Assembly (NCBI RefSeq): GCF_023217965.1
Contig: NZ_JALPSC010000001.1
Coordinates: 186,001 to 250,000, forward strand
DNA length: 64,000 nucleotides
Direction of reading: 5' to 3'
Source: Prevotella sp. E13-27
GTDB taxonomy: Bacteria > Bacteroidota > Bacteroidia > Bacteroidales > Bacteroidaceae
Position 1 is the stretch's first letter. Each line of letters starts with the position of its first letter. The position numbers and the translations under genes are program-made. The notes beneath the pieces were generated by a model, which had not been told where the DNA came from, ran no database searches, and saw only the letters and a program-made list of their open reading frames with translations. Of the stretch, positions 18,446 through 26,446 are shown piece by piece.

Positions 18446-18682
18446 TTACATCTTTGGACGATATGGTGTGCGCATGTGTTCGTGCGACCACCCCTCTAAC
18501 ACTTCTTCGTTGATAACACCTTCGTCCCAAAGACGGTCCAATTCTCTGTCAGCTAACTTTGCAAAGAACATTGACAATGCGTGTTTCAACTCACGAAGAT
18601 CCTCCTCGGAATCTATATGAGCCACAGAATTCAACAATTCAATTTGTGCGGCATTTAATGGCTGCGTTAACGTTGCATTCAT
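18446..18682 (-). CDS. Antitoxin partner of the PIN toxin
   Basis: A small protein of 78 residues, mostly helical, with the pattern TQPLNAAQIELLNSV...ELKHALSMFFAKLADRELDRLWDEG. Short proteins of this form pair with PIN toxins throughout Bacteroidetes. The start at 18680-18682 (MNATLTQ) or at 18689-18691 (MIVMNA) fits the promoter; a more upstream ATG at 18713-18715 would lie inside the -7 box and is ruled out. The C-terminal HEHMRTPYRPKM would be the toxin-contacting end by analogy. Confidence 0.72.
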   Translation of the reverse strand: MNATLTQPLNAAQIELLNSVAHIDSEEDLRELKHALSMFFAKLADRELDRLWDEGVINEEVLEGWSHEHMRTPYRPKM

Positions 18683-18702
18683 AACTATCATTACTATTTC
18701 TC

Positions 18703-18773
18703 TGCAAATATACACCTTTTTGAGATTTCTAGCAAATAATTAACTCGTTTTTTTCTTCTTTTACCAAGTGTAG
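18703..18773 (-). repeat. 72-bp direct repeat with promoter, copy 2 (drives the toxin-antitoxin genes)
   Basis: Minus strand: TTTG (18733-18736), 20-base spacer, TATATTTG (18705-18712), with the antitoxin start about 20-25 bases downstream. The block from TGCAAATATACACC to TTACCAAGTGTAG is also present at 17921-17993, so the toxin-antitoxin genes lie between two direct repeats. Confidence 0.85.
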
Positions 18774-18916
18774 AAATCGCAAAAAAATCTCAAATTCTTG
18801 TTATTCTTCTTCCTAACGTTTCCGTTGTATTTACTCAGATAAATATAGTAGTCGGTATATTTGACTACATCAATTCCAACAAGCCTATCAATCGCAGAGC
18901 CGTTCTAATGATAGTT

Positions 18917-18962
18917 AAAAGGCGCTCGAGTTTCACTTGCTTGTGAAGCTCGAGCGCCTTTT
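18917..18962. terminator. Bidirectional hairpin terminator, copy 2
   Basis: AAAAGGCGCTCGAG (18917-18930) pairs with CTCGAGCGCCTTTT (18949-18962), extended inside by TTCAC/GTGAA. It lies 20 bases past the stop of the minus-strand restriction operon and has T-runs in both directions. Confidence 0.88.
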
Positions 18963-18981
18963 GTATAATATTTCTTTGTTA

Positions 18982-21342
18982 TTATAGCACTTTCCTGAAT
19001 TGCAACAATTCACTACCTTTTATAAATATGGGGCGGCCTTCTGGATACTTTTTCAAGAGAGACCTACTTTGGTGAATCTCTAATGAATAGTTGATACGGT
19101 CTGTTGAGATAAGACGCTCGATGTCGAAGGTTCCAAGATTCACTTCTTCGTCAAAGATATAGCAATAATATCTGTCGTGATGTGGCGAGGGATAGCCTTC
19201 CTTTATCAAGTCCTCCTTTGTCTTTACTTGATATCCTTTTACTCGGAATGCCTTAAACACGCCAAAGCTTTCTTTGTCGAATTCGTATAAAAGCACAAAC
19301 TTGGCCTTTTTATTCTGAGTATCTTGAATATTTATACCTCCCTCAACGTCTGTGCCCAAACGAACATTATAGGCATCGTCAACCTTACCTCCTTTTCGTC
19401 CGAACATCCATTCCTTTTGGTCTTCTCGGAAACCGCCAACCAAGAAGGACACTTCTGGATAATTCTCCAGATAATGAAGCGTAAGCAATTTCTGAGGAAT
19501 GACTCTGTGTGGGCGAGGCTGTACCTCTGGCAACAAACTTTTAGGGTCTGCACCCAATTCACAGAGCTCAACATAAAATGCCTGTTTCAGTTGGAACATG
19601 ACCTGGTCATTCTCGTTTCTCACTTCTGCTTTCAGTTCCCGTTCTTTCTGTTTGTCTTTCAGTTCTATCTTGTCAGGATCGCGTAGTGCCAACGAGAAAT
19701 ACTGCTGACTTCCCTGATTCTCGAATGGTTGGAATAGCTTACCTAATAATGTCTGGAAGTTCTCTTTTATAAATGTGTTAGGCTCCACGTCCTCATGGGC
19801 CGTCATTGCATAGAAGAGGAAGTGCTTTTTCAACATTTCCTGTATCTCCATTCGGAACTTCTTTCTTGCTTCCAAACGCCATGCAGCTTTGGCCGTCTCC
19901 TTATTTCTTCCATACAAACCCAGTACAAACAGAAAGTTGACATCGTAGTGAGCCAGCATATAGGTGTCGCGGTCGAACAAGCGATTCTCAAACTGGCGGT
20001 TCAGGTGATATTGTTTCTTGTCCCTCGACAGTTCAATCTTATCATCTGCCGTCAAGTCGTTTTGTTGGGCTGATATGAAGAAATTGGGTATTATGTTGTA
20101 TCCTTCCGTCACATCATCCCTTAGTTTGATATGGCCTTTTTGCTCGTCCTTTGTTCCGTCATTAAAGAGGTCAAGGTTCCATTGGATGACATTTCTGGCA
20201 TAGGTAAACTGCTTGCTGATGGACTTGCTATCCAACTGATTGCCTCGTTTGTAGTATTTCGAGTCACCTATATAATAGACGTCATCATTACTGTCGTTGT
20301 TGGTCAACACACGATATTGGTAGATGTGGTCAACAATCTTTCCGTCCGCCTGGTCTTTCAGTCCGTCAGGCAGCTTTTGGTCGCCTGCTATCAGTTCATC
20401 AATGATTGCCTCAAATACAATCTGGAAGTCCTTAGCCAACAGATACTCCCTGCGGTCCACATTTAGGTTGATGTTTTGCGGCTGTTCAAAGAAGGCATAG
20501 CAGAGTTCCCATAGCTCCAATGCTTTGTCCGAGAAATACTTGTATTTGATTTGACGTAACCGTCGCCTACCCTGCCCATCAAGATATTTTTGGAATTTCT
20601 CGCCACGAATCAACGGGAAGTTGACGTTCATGATGACTGGCAATCCGTATTTCTGCTGAATGTGATTCAGAATGCTGTAGTAGATAATGAGCAACTCCTC
20701 GTCGAAGTTAACCCTCCGTTTTTTATTTACAGGGTCCAGATAAGCCACACTTTGTGTCCTTTGCCCTGATGCCTGCTCAATGATAGCCTGAGAGTGTGCA
20801 ATGGTTCGCGTCCAGTTTATCTTGTTATAGCCAGCGTGCATATTCTTCACAATGAACGTCACGAACTGCTGGTTCCGCTGGTTCCATTGTTGCAAAGCCA
20901 ACAAGATGTCGAGGAACGTACTTGCCTTGCGTTTCTTCATCCGTCCCATGACAGGAGCCTGTTCGTAGAGGATGATTGAGGGGCGTTTCTTCTCACCTCC
21001 AAAGCGGTCGTATTCGTGTTCACGGAATACGGATAGTGCACGATAAATCCATACCGACAGATTGTAGATGAATCGATATTCCTCCTTGCTCAACTCGTCG
21101 CATTTCTCCGGATTGATCAGGTTGCGTGGCTCGATATGTCCAAATACCCTTTCATGATAGCGCTCACCTTCGAGCAACACCTTCGGAAGAATAAACACAC
21201 AGTCATTCAGTTTCGGGTTGAAGTAATAGCCAACCTTGTCGAGGCTAACCTTTCCCTCGGCATCATGGAACAACAGTTCGCCCAATACCTCCTCGCTGAT
21301 GTCCTCACTCTGATACGGATATTCCTCTATTAGGATGCGCAT
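18982..21342 (-). CDS. LlaJI/McrC-like restriction endonuclease subunit
   Basis: A 786-residue protein and the last gene of the restriction-modification operon. The middle holds a PD-(D/E)xK-like nuclease motif, YYIGDSKYYKRGN, after a long helical region (residues 60-330) that resembles the LlaJI restriction enzyme family. The C-terminal third (LVGGFREDQKEWMF...YNVRLG) may contribute to DNA or partner contact. In Lactococcus LlaJI, two restriction proteins, one McrB-like GTPase and one nuclease, act together with two cytosine methyltransferases, and the same four-gene set is present here. The start is 6 bases after the GTPase gene. The DNA target is not known. Confidence 0.78.
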   Translation of the reverse strand: MRILIEEYPYQSEDISEEVLGELLFHDAEGKVSLDKVGYYFNPKLNDCVFILPKVLLEGERYHERVFGHIEPRNLINPEKCDELSKEEYRFIYNLSVWIYRALSVFREHEYDRFGGEKKRPSIILYEQAPVMGRMKKRKASTFLDILLALQQWNQRNQQFVTFIVKNMHAGYNKINWTRTIAHSQAIIEQASGQRTQSVAYLDPVNKKRRVNFDEELLIIYYSILNHIQQKYGLPVIMNVNFPLIRGEKFQKYLDGQGRRRLRQIKYKYFSDKALELWELCYAFFEQPQNINLNVDRREYLLAKDFQIVFEAIIDELIAGDQKLPDGLKDQADGKIVDHIYQYRVLTNNDSNDDVYYIGDSKYYKRGNQLDSKSISKQFTYARNVIQWNLDLFNDGTKDEQKGHIKLRDDVTEGYNIIPNFFISAQQNDLTADDKIELSRDKKQYHLNRQFENRLFDRDTYMLAHYDVNFLFVLGLYGRNKETAKAAWRLEARKKFRMEIQEMLKKHFLFYAMTAHEDVEPNTFIKENFQTLLGKLFQPFENQGSQQYFSLALRDPDKIELKDKQKERELKAEVRNENDQVMFQLKQAFYVELCELGADPKSLLPEVQPRPHRVIPQKLLTLHYLENYPEVSFLVGGFREDQKEWMFGRKGGKVDDAYNVRLGTDVEGGINIQDTQNKKAKFVLLYEFDKESFGVFKAFRVKGYQVKTKEDLIKEGYPSPHHDRYYCYIFDEEVNLGTFDIERLISTDRINYSLEIHQSRSLLKKYPEGRPIFIKGSELLQFRKVL

Positions 21343-21348
21343 AGTTCG

Positions 21349-23124
21349 CTATTCTGTTGCAGTTTCCTCTGTATCAGTCGAGTCCTTCGCTGTCTCTGTA
21401 TAGAGTTCGCTTTGCTCGCCAAACACATTGTGCATAAATGCCCTTAGCGCTTTCGTGTCTGCTATGATCTTGCCATTGTCATCTTCCGTATAGAAAGTGT
21501 CAAAGGAAGGATCGCCCTTACCCTCTACAACTTTGAAGATGGTATTGTCTTCATCCTTGAATACATCATTCCACAGATAGAACACCACCTTGCCGACAAA
21601 CCTCTCTGCATCTATCTCCTTGCAGTCCTGTGTCTTTGGCTTGCAGAAGAAATAGCCCAATTTCTTGTCGTCAGAACTGGTGGCATTGGCTATCTTCTCG
21701 TTGATGGCCAAAATGAACTGCCACCAACTACACTCAAAGGCGTAGGGTTTGTTGTCTTTCTCGTAGTCAAACTTCACAACCCAATTCAGCAACTCTTTCG
21801 TTTCAGAATCCCTGCCCTCAGCAATCTTCACATACTTCCAATCCCAACGGCGCTTAAAGGCTGAATCAATAGGGAAGAGGCTCTGGTCGCTCGTGTTCAT
21901 CGTGGCCCAGATGTAGAGGTTGGAAGGAAGCAACAATATACTGCCATCCTTGATGCTCTTTGTAATACCGTCTGGGTAGTGTTTCCTGTAAAGGTCATCT
22001 ATCTCCTTTGCCTTTTCTTCTGCAAGATTCCACTCTTTGCTGAACAGCGCCCTCAGTTCGTTTTCAGCATCAGCATCCGTCTTGATTGGATAAGAAGAGT
22101 AACCTTCATCATTACGGTCTAACAATTGGAATATGTCACCAAATATTTGGGCACAGTTTCCTCGGTTTATCTCCTCAATCACCAAATACTGCGCTCTATC
22201 AGGATGCTGCCACGCAGCAATATAAGCCTGAAGAAATGCCTGGCAACTGTACTTATAGACAATACGTCTCTCCTTCTTAGGCTGTCCGCTCTCATCCTTC
22301 ACTACAATCAGTTCCTTGCCTATCACAGTCGTCATATCCACCTCTTCCATGTGTGGTTTGTAGCAACCCACGAATGTAGAATAGTCGCTATCAGGATGGA
22401 ACGTCGTGCGAATAACCTCTTCGCCTTCTGTCAGTCTGTTTATCTCATGCGACTTTCCTGTGCCAGGGGCACCATAGTAGATTTGTTGGAGAGGTTGATT
22501 ATTGATGACAATTCTGCTTTTATTCGCAACTATTTTTGATGCAATGCTAAAATAATCAAAGTATTTCTTTACGTCTATAGCACATTCTTTTTCTGGATAT
22601 AATATTGTCTCAACCCCTAAAGTCCTATCATTAATTGAAACATTGTTATCGTCAATTATCAAATTGGTGAAATTCGACAGGTAAACCCTTACTTTATCAT
22701 GACTGCTTAATTCCACCCCAAACATAGAATCAAGTATTGTGTCAAATTTTGTTTCACCAGAACTAATAGCTTTCAAGATTGCAGCATAGATACAAGTAGG
22801 GGCATAGTTTTTAAGACTTGGTGCATATGGATTAGGAATAAAGTATTTTGCAGCCCAGTTCTGCATATAAGCGAACAAATCTGCATAGCTGATTTCATTG
22901 GTGAACCTAGGATAGCATATACCATTTTCTTCGTAATAAAATGCAAGCTGTCGAGCTATTTGACTATGAGTCTGCTTCCATCCATTGATTTTTGCTTCTG
23001 TGAATGAATGGAATTCTGCTTTTGGCATTGCTTTTCTTGGCATGTTGTTATAAAAGAGCAGAACGGTCTCCCATGAAAGATTCTTACCTCTGCATATAGG
23101 GGATGCTTCATCAAATAGTGCCAT
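21349..23124 (-). CDS. McrB-like AAA+ GTPase restriction subunit
   Basis: The 591-residue protein has an N-terminal region of about 200 residues without a recognised fold (a candidate DNA-recognition part) and a C-terminal AAA+ motor. Walker A is GAPGTGKS (218-225), Walker B is YLVIEEINRGNCAQIFGD, and TMNTSDQSLFPIDSAFKRRWD matches the McrB MNTxD signature and sensor region used for GTP. Known McrB proteins form rings that translocate DNA and activate the nuclease partner. It sits between the methyltransferase and nuclease genes with gaps of 12 and 6 bases. Confidence 0.88.
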   Translation of the reverse strand: MALFDEASPICRGKNLSWETVLLFYNNMPRKAMPKAEFHSFTEAKINGWKQTHSQIARQLAFYYEENGICYPRFTNEISYADLFAYMQNWAAKYFIPNPYAPSLKNYAPTCIYAAILKAISSGETKFDTILDSMFGVELSSHDKVRVYLSNFTNLIIDDNNVSINDRTLGVETILYPEKECAIDVKKYFDYFSIASKIVANKSRIVINNQPLQQIYYGAPGTGKSHEINRLTEGEEVIRTTFHPDSDYSTFVGCYKPHMEEVDMTTVIGKELIVVKDESGQPKKERRIVYKYSCQAFLQAYIAAWQHPDRAQYLVIEEINRGNCAQIFGDIFQLLDRNDEGYSSYPIKTDADAENELRALFSKEWNLAEEKAKEIDDLYRKHYPDGITKSIKDGSILLLPSNLYIWATMNTSDQSLFPIDSAFKRRWDWKYVKIAEGRDSETKELLNWVVKFDYEKDNKPYAFECSWWQFILAINEKIANATSSDDKKLGYFFCKPKTQDCKEIDAERFVGKVVFYLWNDVFKDEDNTIFKVVEGKGDPSFDTFYTEDDNGKIIADTKALRAFMHNVFGEQSELYTETAKDSTDTEETATE

Positions 23125-23136
23125 AGTTATATTCTT

Positions 23137-24390
23137 TTAAATGTTTATTTCGTATTTGGATAGGAGTTGGTACACACCTTTCGCGATTATCTTAGCAAAA
23201 TCTGAAGGAACGGCGTTACCAATCATCTTATATTGTGCCATCATTGGACCAAGAAACTCAAAGTCATCTGCAAATGTTTGCAATCTTGCAGCCTCTCTGA
23301 CAGTAATTGACCTTGCTTGAACTGGATCAGGGTGTATATGGCGCATACCGTCTTTATATAGATGGGCTGGTATTGTATTGCTAGGTTCGTTCCACCTTAA
23401 TACATAATATTTATGGATGTTACTCTTTTTGCCTGTCATTTCCGTATAGAGTTTTTTCAATGCTTCAATGGAGACGTATTGGTTCTTGCCTGACTCAATA
23501 TCTTCTGCAAGCATAGAGAAAATCCTCTGGTCTCTTTCACTATGGAAACGAGGTACGTGATTCATCACCCCACTTCCATCAGTCGGTTGGTGAGAGAATT
23601 TATGCCCGTTTTCTTTTATCACTTCTTTACAAGGAAGAATGATAGGCAGATCTCCTATAGCATCCTTTACAGTCTTAGGAGATGCGCTACTTATAAACTT
23701 TGGCATCTGCTCCTTATAAAATTCATCAAGTACTTTTCTGCCTAGATTCGAATCGTTAGCATTGAGAGTTTTACTTACTCCGAGTATAATGACACGCTTT
23801 CTATGCTGTGGAATGCCAAAATCAGCAACATCATAAACGGCATTTTTGAAATCGTCAATCACACAATAACCTGCATCATCAAATGCTTTCCTGATTTTGT
23901 CAACAATAGGTGTCCCATCTGGAGCAGCACTCAGCATTCCGACAACATTCTCAAAAACAAAGAAAGCAGGCCTAAAGTATTCCAAGATACGAATATAACT
24001 TTCGAAAAGGTAGTTCCTGTAATCATCACGCATTCCATGTGGATCTCGAATCCTTCCTGCCAGAGAATAAGCTTGACAAGGAGGACCACCAATCACAAGG
24101 TCTATCTTTTTGTCTCCAATGAGTTTTTTAAGGCCGATGTGCTTTCCATACTCTTCATCGTCAAAACCATTAATCAGTTCGTCTGTACGCTGAATATCGA
24201 ATCGTACGACCTCTTCTTTCGCGTTCTTGTGATGCCACCTCTTTTCAAGACGATTGGCAAGGGTTTGACAAGGAAACGTTTCCCATTCAACACATGCTAG
24301 TGTATTGAATCCTCCTTCCTGCATAAAACCATCCATCAGCCCACCGCAGCCTGCAAACAAGTCGATCGTGTTGTATTTCATTGCCATCAC
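23137..24390 (-). CDS. DNA (cytosine-5) methyltransferase 2
   Basis: A complete m5C methyltransferase of 417 residues. Motif I is DLFAGCGGLMDGF, motif IV GGPPCQAYSLAG with catalytic C105, motif VI FVFENVVGM, motif VIII PQHRKRVIILGV, and motif X MIGNAVPSDFAKIIAKG. The target-recognition region lies around 240-350. Its start overlaps the end of the first methyltransferase by four bases (ATGA). Two m5C enzymes are what an asymmetric recognition site needs, one for each strand, as in LlaJI. Confidence 0.93.
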   Translation of the reverse strand: MMAMKYNTIDLFAGCGGLMDGFMQEGGFNTLACVEWETFPCQTLANRLEKRWHHKNAKEEVVRFDIQRTDELINGFDDEEYGKHIGLKKLIGDKKIDLVIGGPPCQAYSLAGRIRDPHGMRDDYRNYLFESYIRILEYFRPAFFVFENVVGMLSAAPDGTPIVDKIRKAFDDAGYCVIDDFKNAVYDVADFGIPQHRKRVIILGVSKTLNANDSNLGRKVLDEFYKEQMPKFISSASPKTVKDAIGDLPIILPCKEVIKENGHKFSHQPTDGSGVMNHVPRFHSERDQRIFSMLAEDIESGKNQYVSIEALKKLYTEMTGKKSNIHKYYVLRWNEPSNTIPAHLYKDGMRHIHPDPVQARSITVREAARLQTFADDFEFLGPMMAQYKMIGNAVPSDFAKIIAKGVYQLLSKYEINI

Positions 24391-25451
24391 TTCAAGTATT
24401 TAAGTAGTTCTACACCTATAGCCTTTGCCATTAAGCAAGGGACTGCATTACCTACTTGTTTGTCTTGTTGGCCTTTGTTTCCCAAGAAAACAAAATCATC
24501 AGGGAATGACTGCAATCTGGCACATTCTCTAACTGTTGGGCATCTATTCCATTTGTAGTGGAAATTATTCCTGTGCCCTGTATCTATAGTCCTTGATGGT
24601 TTATAGCTACAGTACCTCGTCCAGGCCATGTGGAAAATTCTACTTTCACCGACACCTGGTGGGAGGTCTTTATAGTTTCCTCCATCAGGTACTAAAGCAA
24701 TTGTATCTTTAACAAACTGCTTGTGGTCTATGGATTTATGGTTGTGAAGGACATTGCAAGAACCTCTCATCAACTTTTGATATTCAGTTTGAGGTTCCAT
24801 TTCATACTCAGAAACATCACTCCCTAACGTATGTTCAAGACTAGGAAGGTCTCCAATTGCCTGTTCACAAGTGATGTACTCATCTGGTTTCAAATATGGT
24901 TCAGGGAATTGGAATATCTCTTTTGAATTCAGCAATCCAACAAATACAAGTCGTTTCCTAATTTGGGGAACCCCATAGTCTGCAGAACACAATATTTGAT
25001 TGCTCACGGAATAGCCCATAGAGGTGAAACGTCTTATTATCTCATCACGGACTTCACCTTTGTACAATGTTGCCATACCTGGAACATTTTCAATCAGGAA
25101 TGCTTTGGGTTTATACCTTCTGACAGTTTCAATCATCGCAAGGTATAGTTTGTTACGCTCGTCATCAAACTGCCTTGGCCCTGTCAAACTAAATCCTTGA
25201 CATGGTGGTCCACCAATGATAACATCTATTACGTTGCCTTCTACGAGTTTGTCAATATGTTTGAATGTGTCAGGAGCAGATAAATCGCCACAGAGTGTCT
25301 TACTGCCATGATGATTGTAAGCGTAAGTTCTTAGTGCAGGTTCATTGAAATCTACTCCCAGAAGAATGTTGTAGCCTGCCATTTCAAATCCCTTTGACAG
25401 ACCGCCACATCCACAAAACAGATCCAGTACGTTGTATTTCTTCTTTAACAT
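24387..25451 (-). CDS. DNA (cytosine-5) methyltransferase 1
   Basis: A 354-residue m5C methyltransferase and the first gene of the restriction operon. Motif I is DLFCGCGGLSKGF, motif IV GGPPCQGFSLTG with catalytic C84, motif VI FLIENVPGM, motif VIII PQIRKRLVFVGL, motif X QVGNAVPCLMAKAIG. It is clearly different in sequence from the second methyltransferase, especially in the recognition region. Just upstream is a hairpin element with a T-run that could control read-through from the 89-residue gene. No independent TAnnTTTG promoter was found in front of it. Confidence 0.93.
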   Translation of the reverse strand: MLKKKYNVLDLFCGCGGLSKGFEMAGYNILLGVDFNEPALRTYAYNHHGSKTLCGDLSAPDTFKHIDKLVEGNVIDVIIGGPPCQGFSLTGPRQFDDERNKLYLAMIETVRRYKPKAFLIENVPGMATLYKGEVRDEIIRRFTSMGYSVSNQILCSADYGVPQIRKRLVFVGLLNSKEIFQFPEPYLKPDEYITCEQAIGDLPSLEHTLGSDVSEYEMEPQTEYQKLMRGSCNVLHNHKSIDHKQFVKDTIALVPDGGNYKDLPPGVGESRIFHMAWTRYCSYKPSRTIDTGHRNNFHYKWNRCPTVRECARLQSFPDDFVFLGNKGQQDKQVGNAVPCLMAKAIGVELLKYLK

Positions 25452-25475
25452 GAAAAAGCCCTCTCTTCGTTTTCG

Positions 25476-25556
25476 AAAAGGGGGCGTGGAAGAAAGATGC
25501 GTTTAACCAAGGCCTTGCACAGCCCACATCAGACAACAATCCAACAGTCCACGCCC
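25476..25556 (-). ncRNA. Structured RNA element R2 upstream of the methyltransferase gene
   Basis: Read on the minus strand, an outer 9-bp stem (plus-strand GGGCGTGGA 25482-25490 with TCCACGCCC 25548-25556) is followed by TTTT (25476-25479), like an intrinsic terminator. An inner stem pairs 25496-25501 with 25525-25530. The loop contains GGGCTGTGCAAGGCCT (25510-25525), nearly identical to the core of element R1. A·C mismatches on the plus strand become G·U pairs on the minus strand, so the RNA is probably made from the minus strand. Candidate attenuator for the restriction operon; function unproven. Confidence 0.5.
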
Positions 25557-25679
25557 GTATGAGCGCAAACATCCAACCGCTTGTCCGACTGATGTGTCTG
25601 TGAAGTGCAAGTTCTGGTTAATCAGTCAATCAAGGATGTCAAAGACGCTAAATTTCCTTTACTTTATTCCGTTTCTTTT

Positions 25680-25949
25680 TTACTCTATTTGTAACCTCTC
25701 AAACAATAGTTCACTTCCAATCTCATATATCTGGCCATCATCACAAACCTCGAATGCCTCATCCATCAGACGATTGTAAAGTTCAGCCTGTTCGTCGTCC
25801 ATAGTTCTCTCGCCAGTCTCGTAACTGACGTAGTCCTTGAAGTCATCATCAGGATGAAAGTTGATGTCAAGGTCATAGACGATGTGGTGGAAGAAGTCCT
25901 TAACTTCCTCTACCGTCGTAATATGAGACTCTTGTGTGTACTTTGCCAT
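25680..25949 (-). CDS. Small acidic protein upstream of the restriction operon
   Basis: An 89-residue acidic protein (MAKYTQESHITTVEEVKDFFHH...IYEIGSELLFERLQIE) that was not recognised. It is predicted mostly helical and soluble, with clusters of D/E such as PDDDFKDY and GERTMDDEQAE. The start at 25947-25949 is chosen since the frame upstream runs through a structured RNA region. It has structured element R1 before it and R2 after it, and reads in the same direction as the methyltransferases, so it may be a regulator or accessory of that operon. This is inference from position only. Confidence 0.6.
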   Translation of the reverse strand: MAKYTQESHITTVEEVKDFFHHIVYDLDINFHPDDDFKDYVSYETGERTMDDEQAELYNRLMDEAFEVCDDGQIYEIGSELLFERLQIE

Positions 25950-26016
25950 CACATTAAGAGTTGTTCGCAAACACCCAGAAGCGAACGGGGTTAACAACAT
26001 GTGATGACTACAAACG

Positions 26017-26104
26017 AAAAAACGTGGGTGCTTGCATCTGCCTGTTCGTTGTTCGAGGCCTACCACAGCCCTAGTAATTAAACAGACAGAGAAACACCCA
26101 CGTT
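26017..26104 (-). ncRNA. Structured RNA element R1 in the leader of the 89-residue gene
   Basis: On the minus strand a 10-bp stem (plus AACGTGGGTG 26021-26030 with CACCCACGTT 26095-26104) is followed by six T (26017-26022). Inside it a 9-bp stem joins 26038-26046 and 26081-26089, with one A·C on the plus strand that becomes G·U on the minus strand. The terminal part holds GGGCTGTGGTAGGCCT, sharing 14 of 16 bases with element R2, although the stems have different sequences. It lies 67 bases before the 89-residue gene. A terminator/antiterminator-type leader is the simplest reading. Confidence 0.5.
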
Positions 26105-26181
26105 GAGGTATATAGATACACCGTAAAGTGTGCTAGTGAGGACATGGTTAGCCCTCGCAGCACACTACGGAGAGTATATAC
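26105..26181. other. 77-nt imperfect hairpin (H)
   Basis: Nested stems: GTATATA (26108-26114) with TATATAC (26175-26181); CCGTAaaGTGTGCT (26121-26134) with AGCACACTACGG (26159-26170); GAGG (26138-26141) with CCTC (26153-26156). It abuts element R1 with no gap. The two together span the middle of the leader of the 89-residue gene. No T-run follows on either strand. Confidence 0.6.
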
Positions 26182-26249
26182 TACACCCCGTGGAGTTACC
26201 CCTGCATTGTTTTTGAATTACTATTCGATTGTGGTAGTTTCGAAACAAC

Positions 26250-26346
26250 CAAAAACAAAGCGCGATAACGCCTTTCAATATGTAGTGCTCCACCCTACAG
26301 CTCAACACACCTCAGTGTGCATCCCCGCCGCCATGGGCAGATAGCA
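26250..26346 (-). ncRNA. RNA element A: promoter-proximal structured leader with terminator
   Basis: A TATCTTTG -7 box on the minus strand (26352-26359) places a transcript start near 26345. The first ~68 bases (TGCTATCTGCCCATG...) match the segment at 28506-28573 at about three of four positions without gaps, and the differences keep a GCACAC/GTGTGT-type stem paired. A hairpin (minus AAAGGCG TTAT CGCGCTTT, 26258-26275) followed by GTTTTTGG then looks like a terminator. It may be a small RNA of ~95 nt or the start of a long leader for the 89-residue gene. Confidence 0.48.
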
Positions 26347-26409
26347 GGGCACAAAGATACAAATAATATTTGTAAATTTATAGCCGAAAAAGAAAAAAGT
26401 GGGAAAAAG

Positions 26410-26441
26410 TTTGGAAGACAAGCGAAAAAAAACTATCTTTG
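26410..26441 (+). promoter_or_regulatory. Promoter of a small RNA gene
   Basis: TTTG (26410-26413), 20-base spacer, TATCTTTG (26434-26441) on the plus strand: a full consensus match with no protein gene behind it. It is back to back with the minus-strand promoter at 26352-26359. Confidence 0.75.
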
Positions 26442-26446
26442 CACCG

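Noticed and set aside
25384..25572. A 62-codon frame over the start of methyltransferase 1
   Set aside because: It overlaps the methyltransferase coding start and the R2 hairpin; composition is not protein-like.
25476..26104. Integron attC sites
   Set aside because: The hairpins lack matched RYYYAAC/GTTRRRY core ends, and there is no integrase gene.
25476..26346. Retron msr-msd
   Set aside because: No reverse transcriptase gene anywhere in the island.
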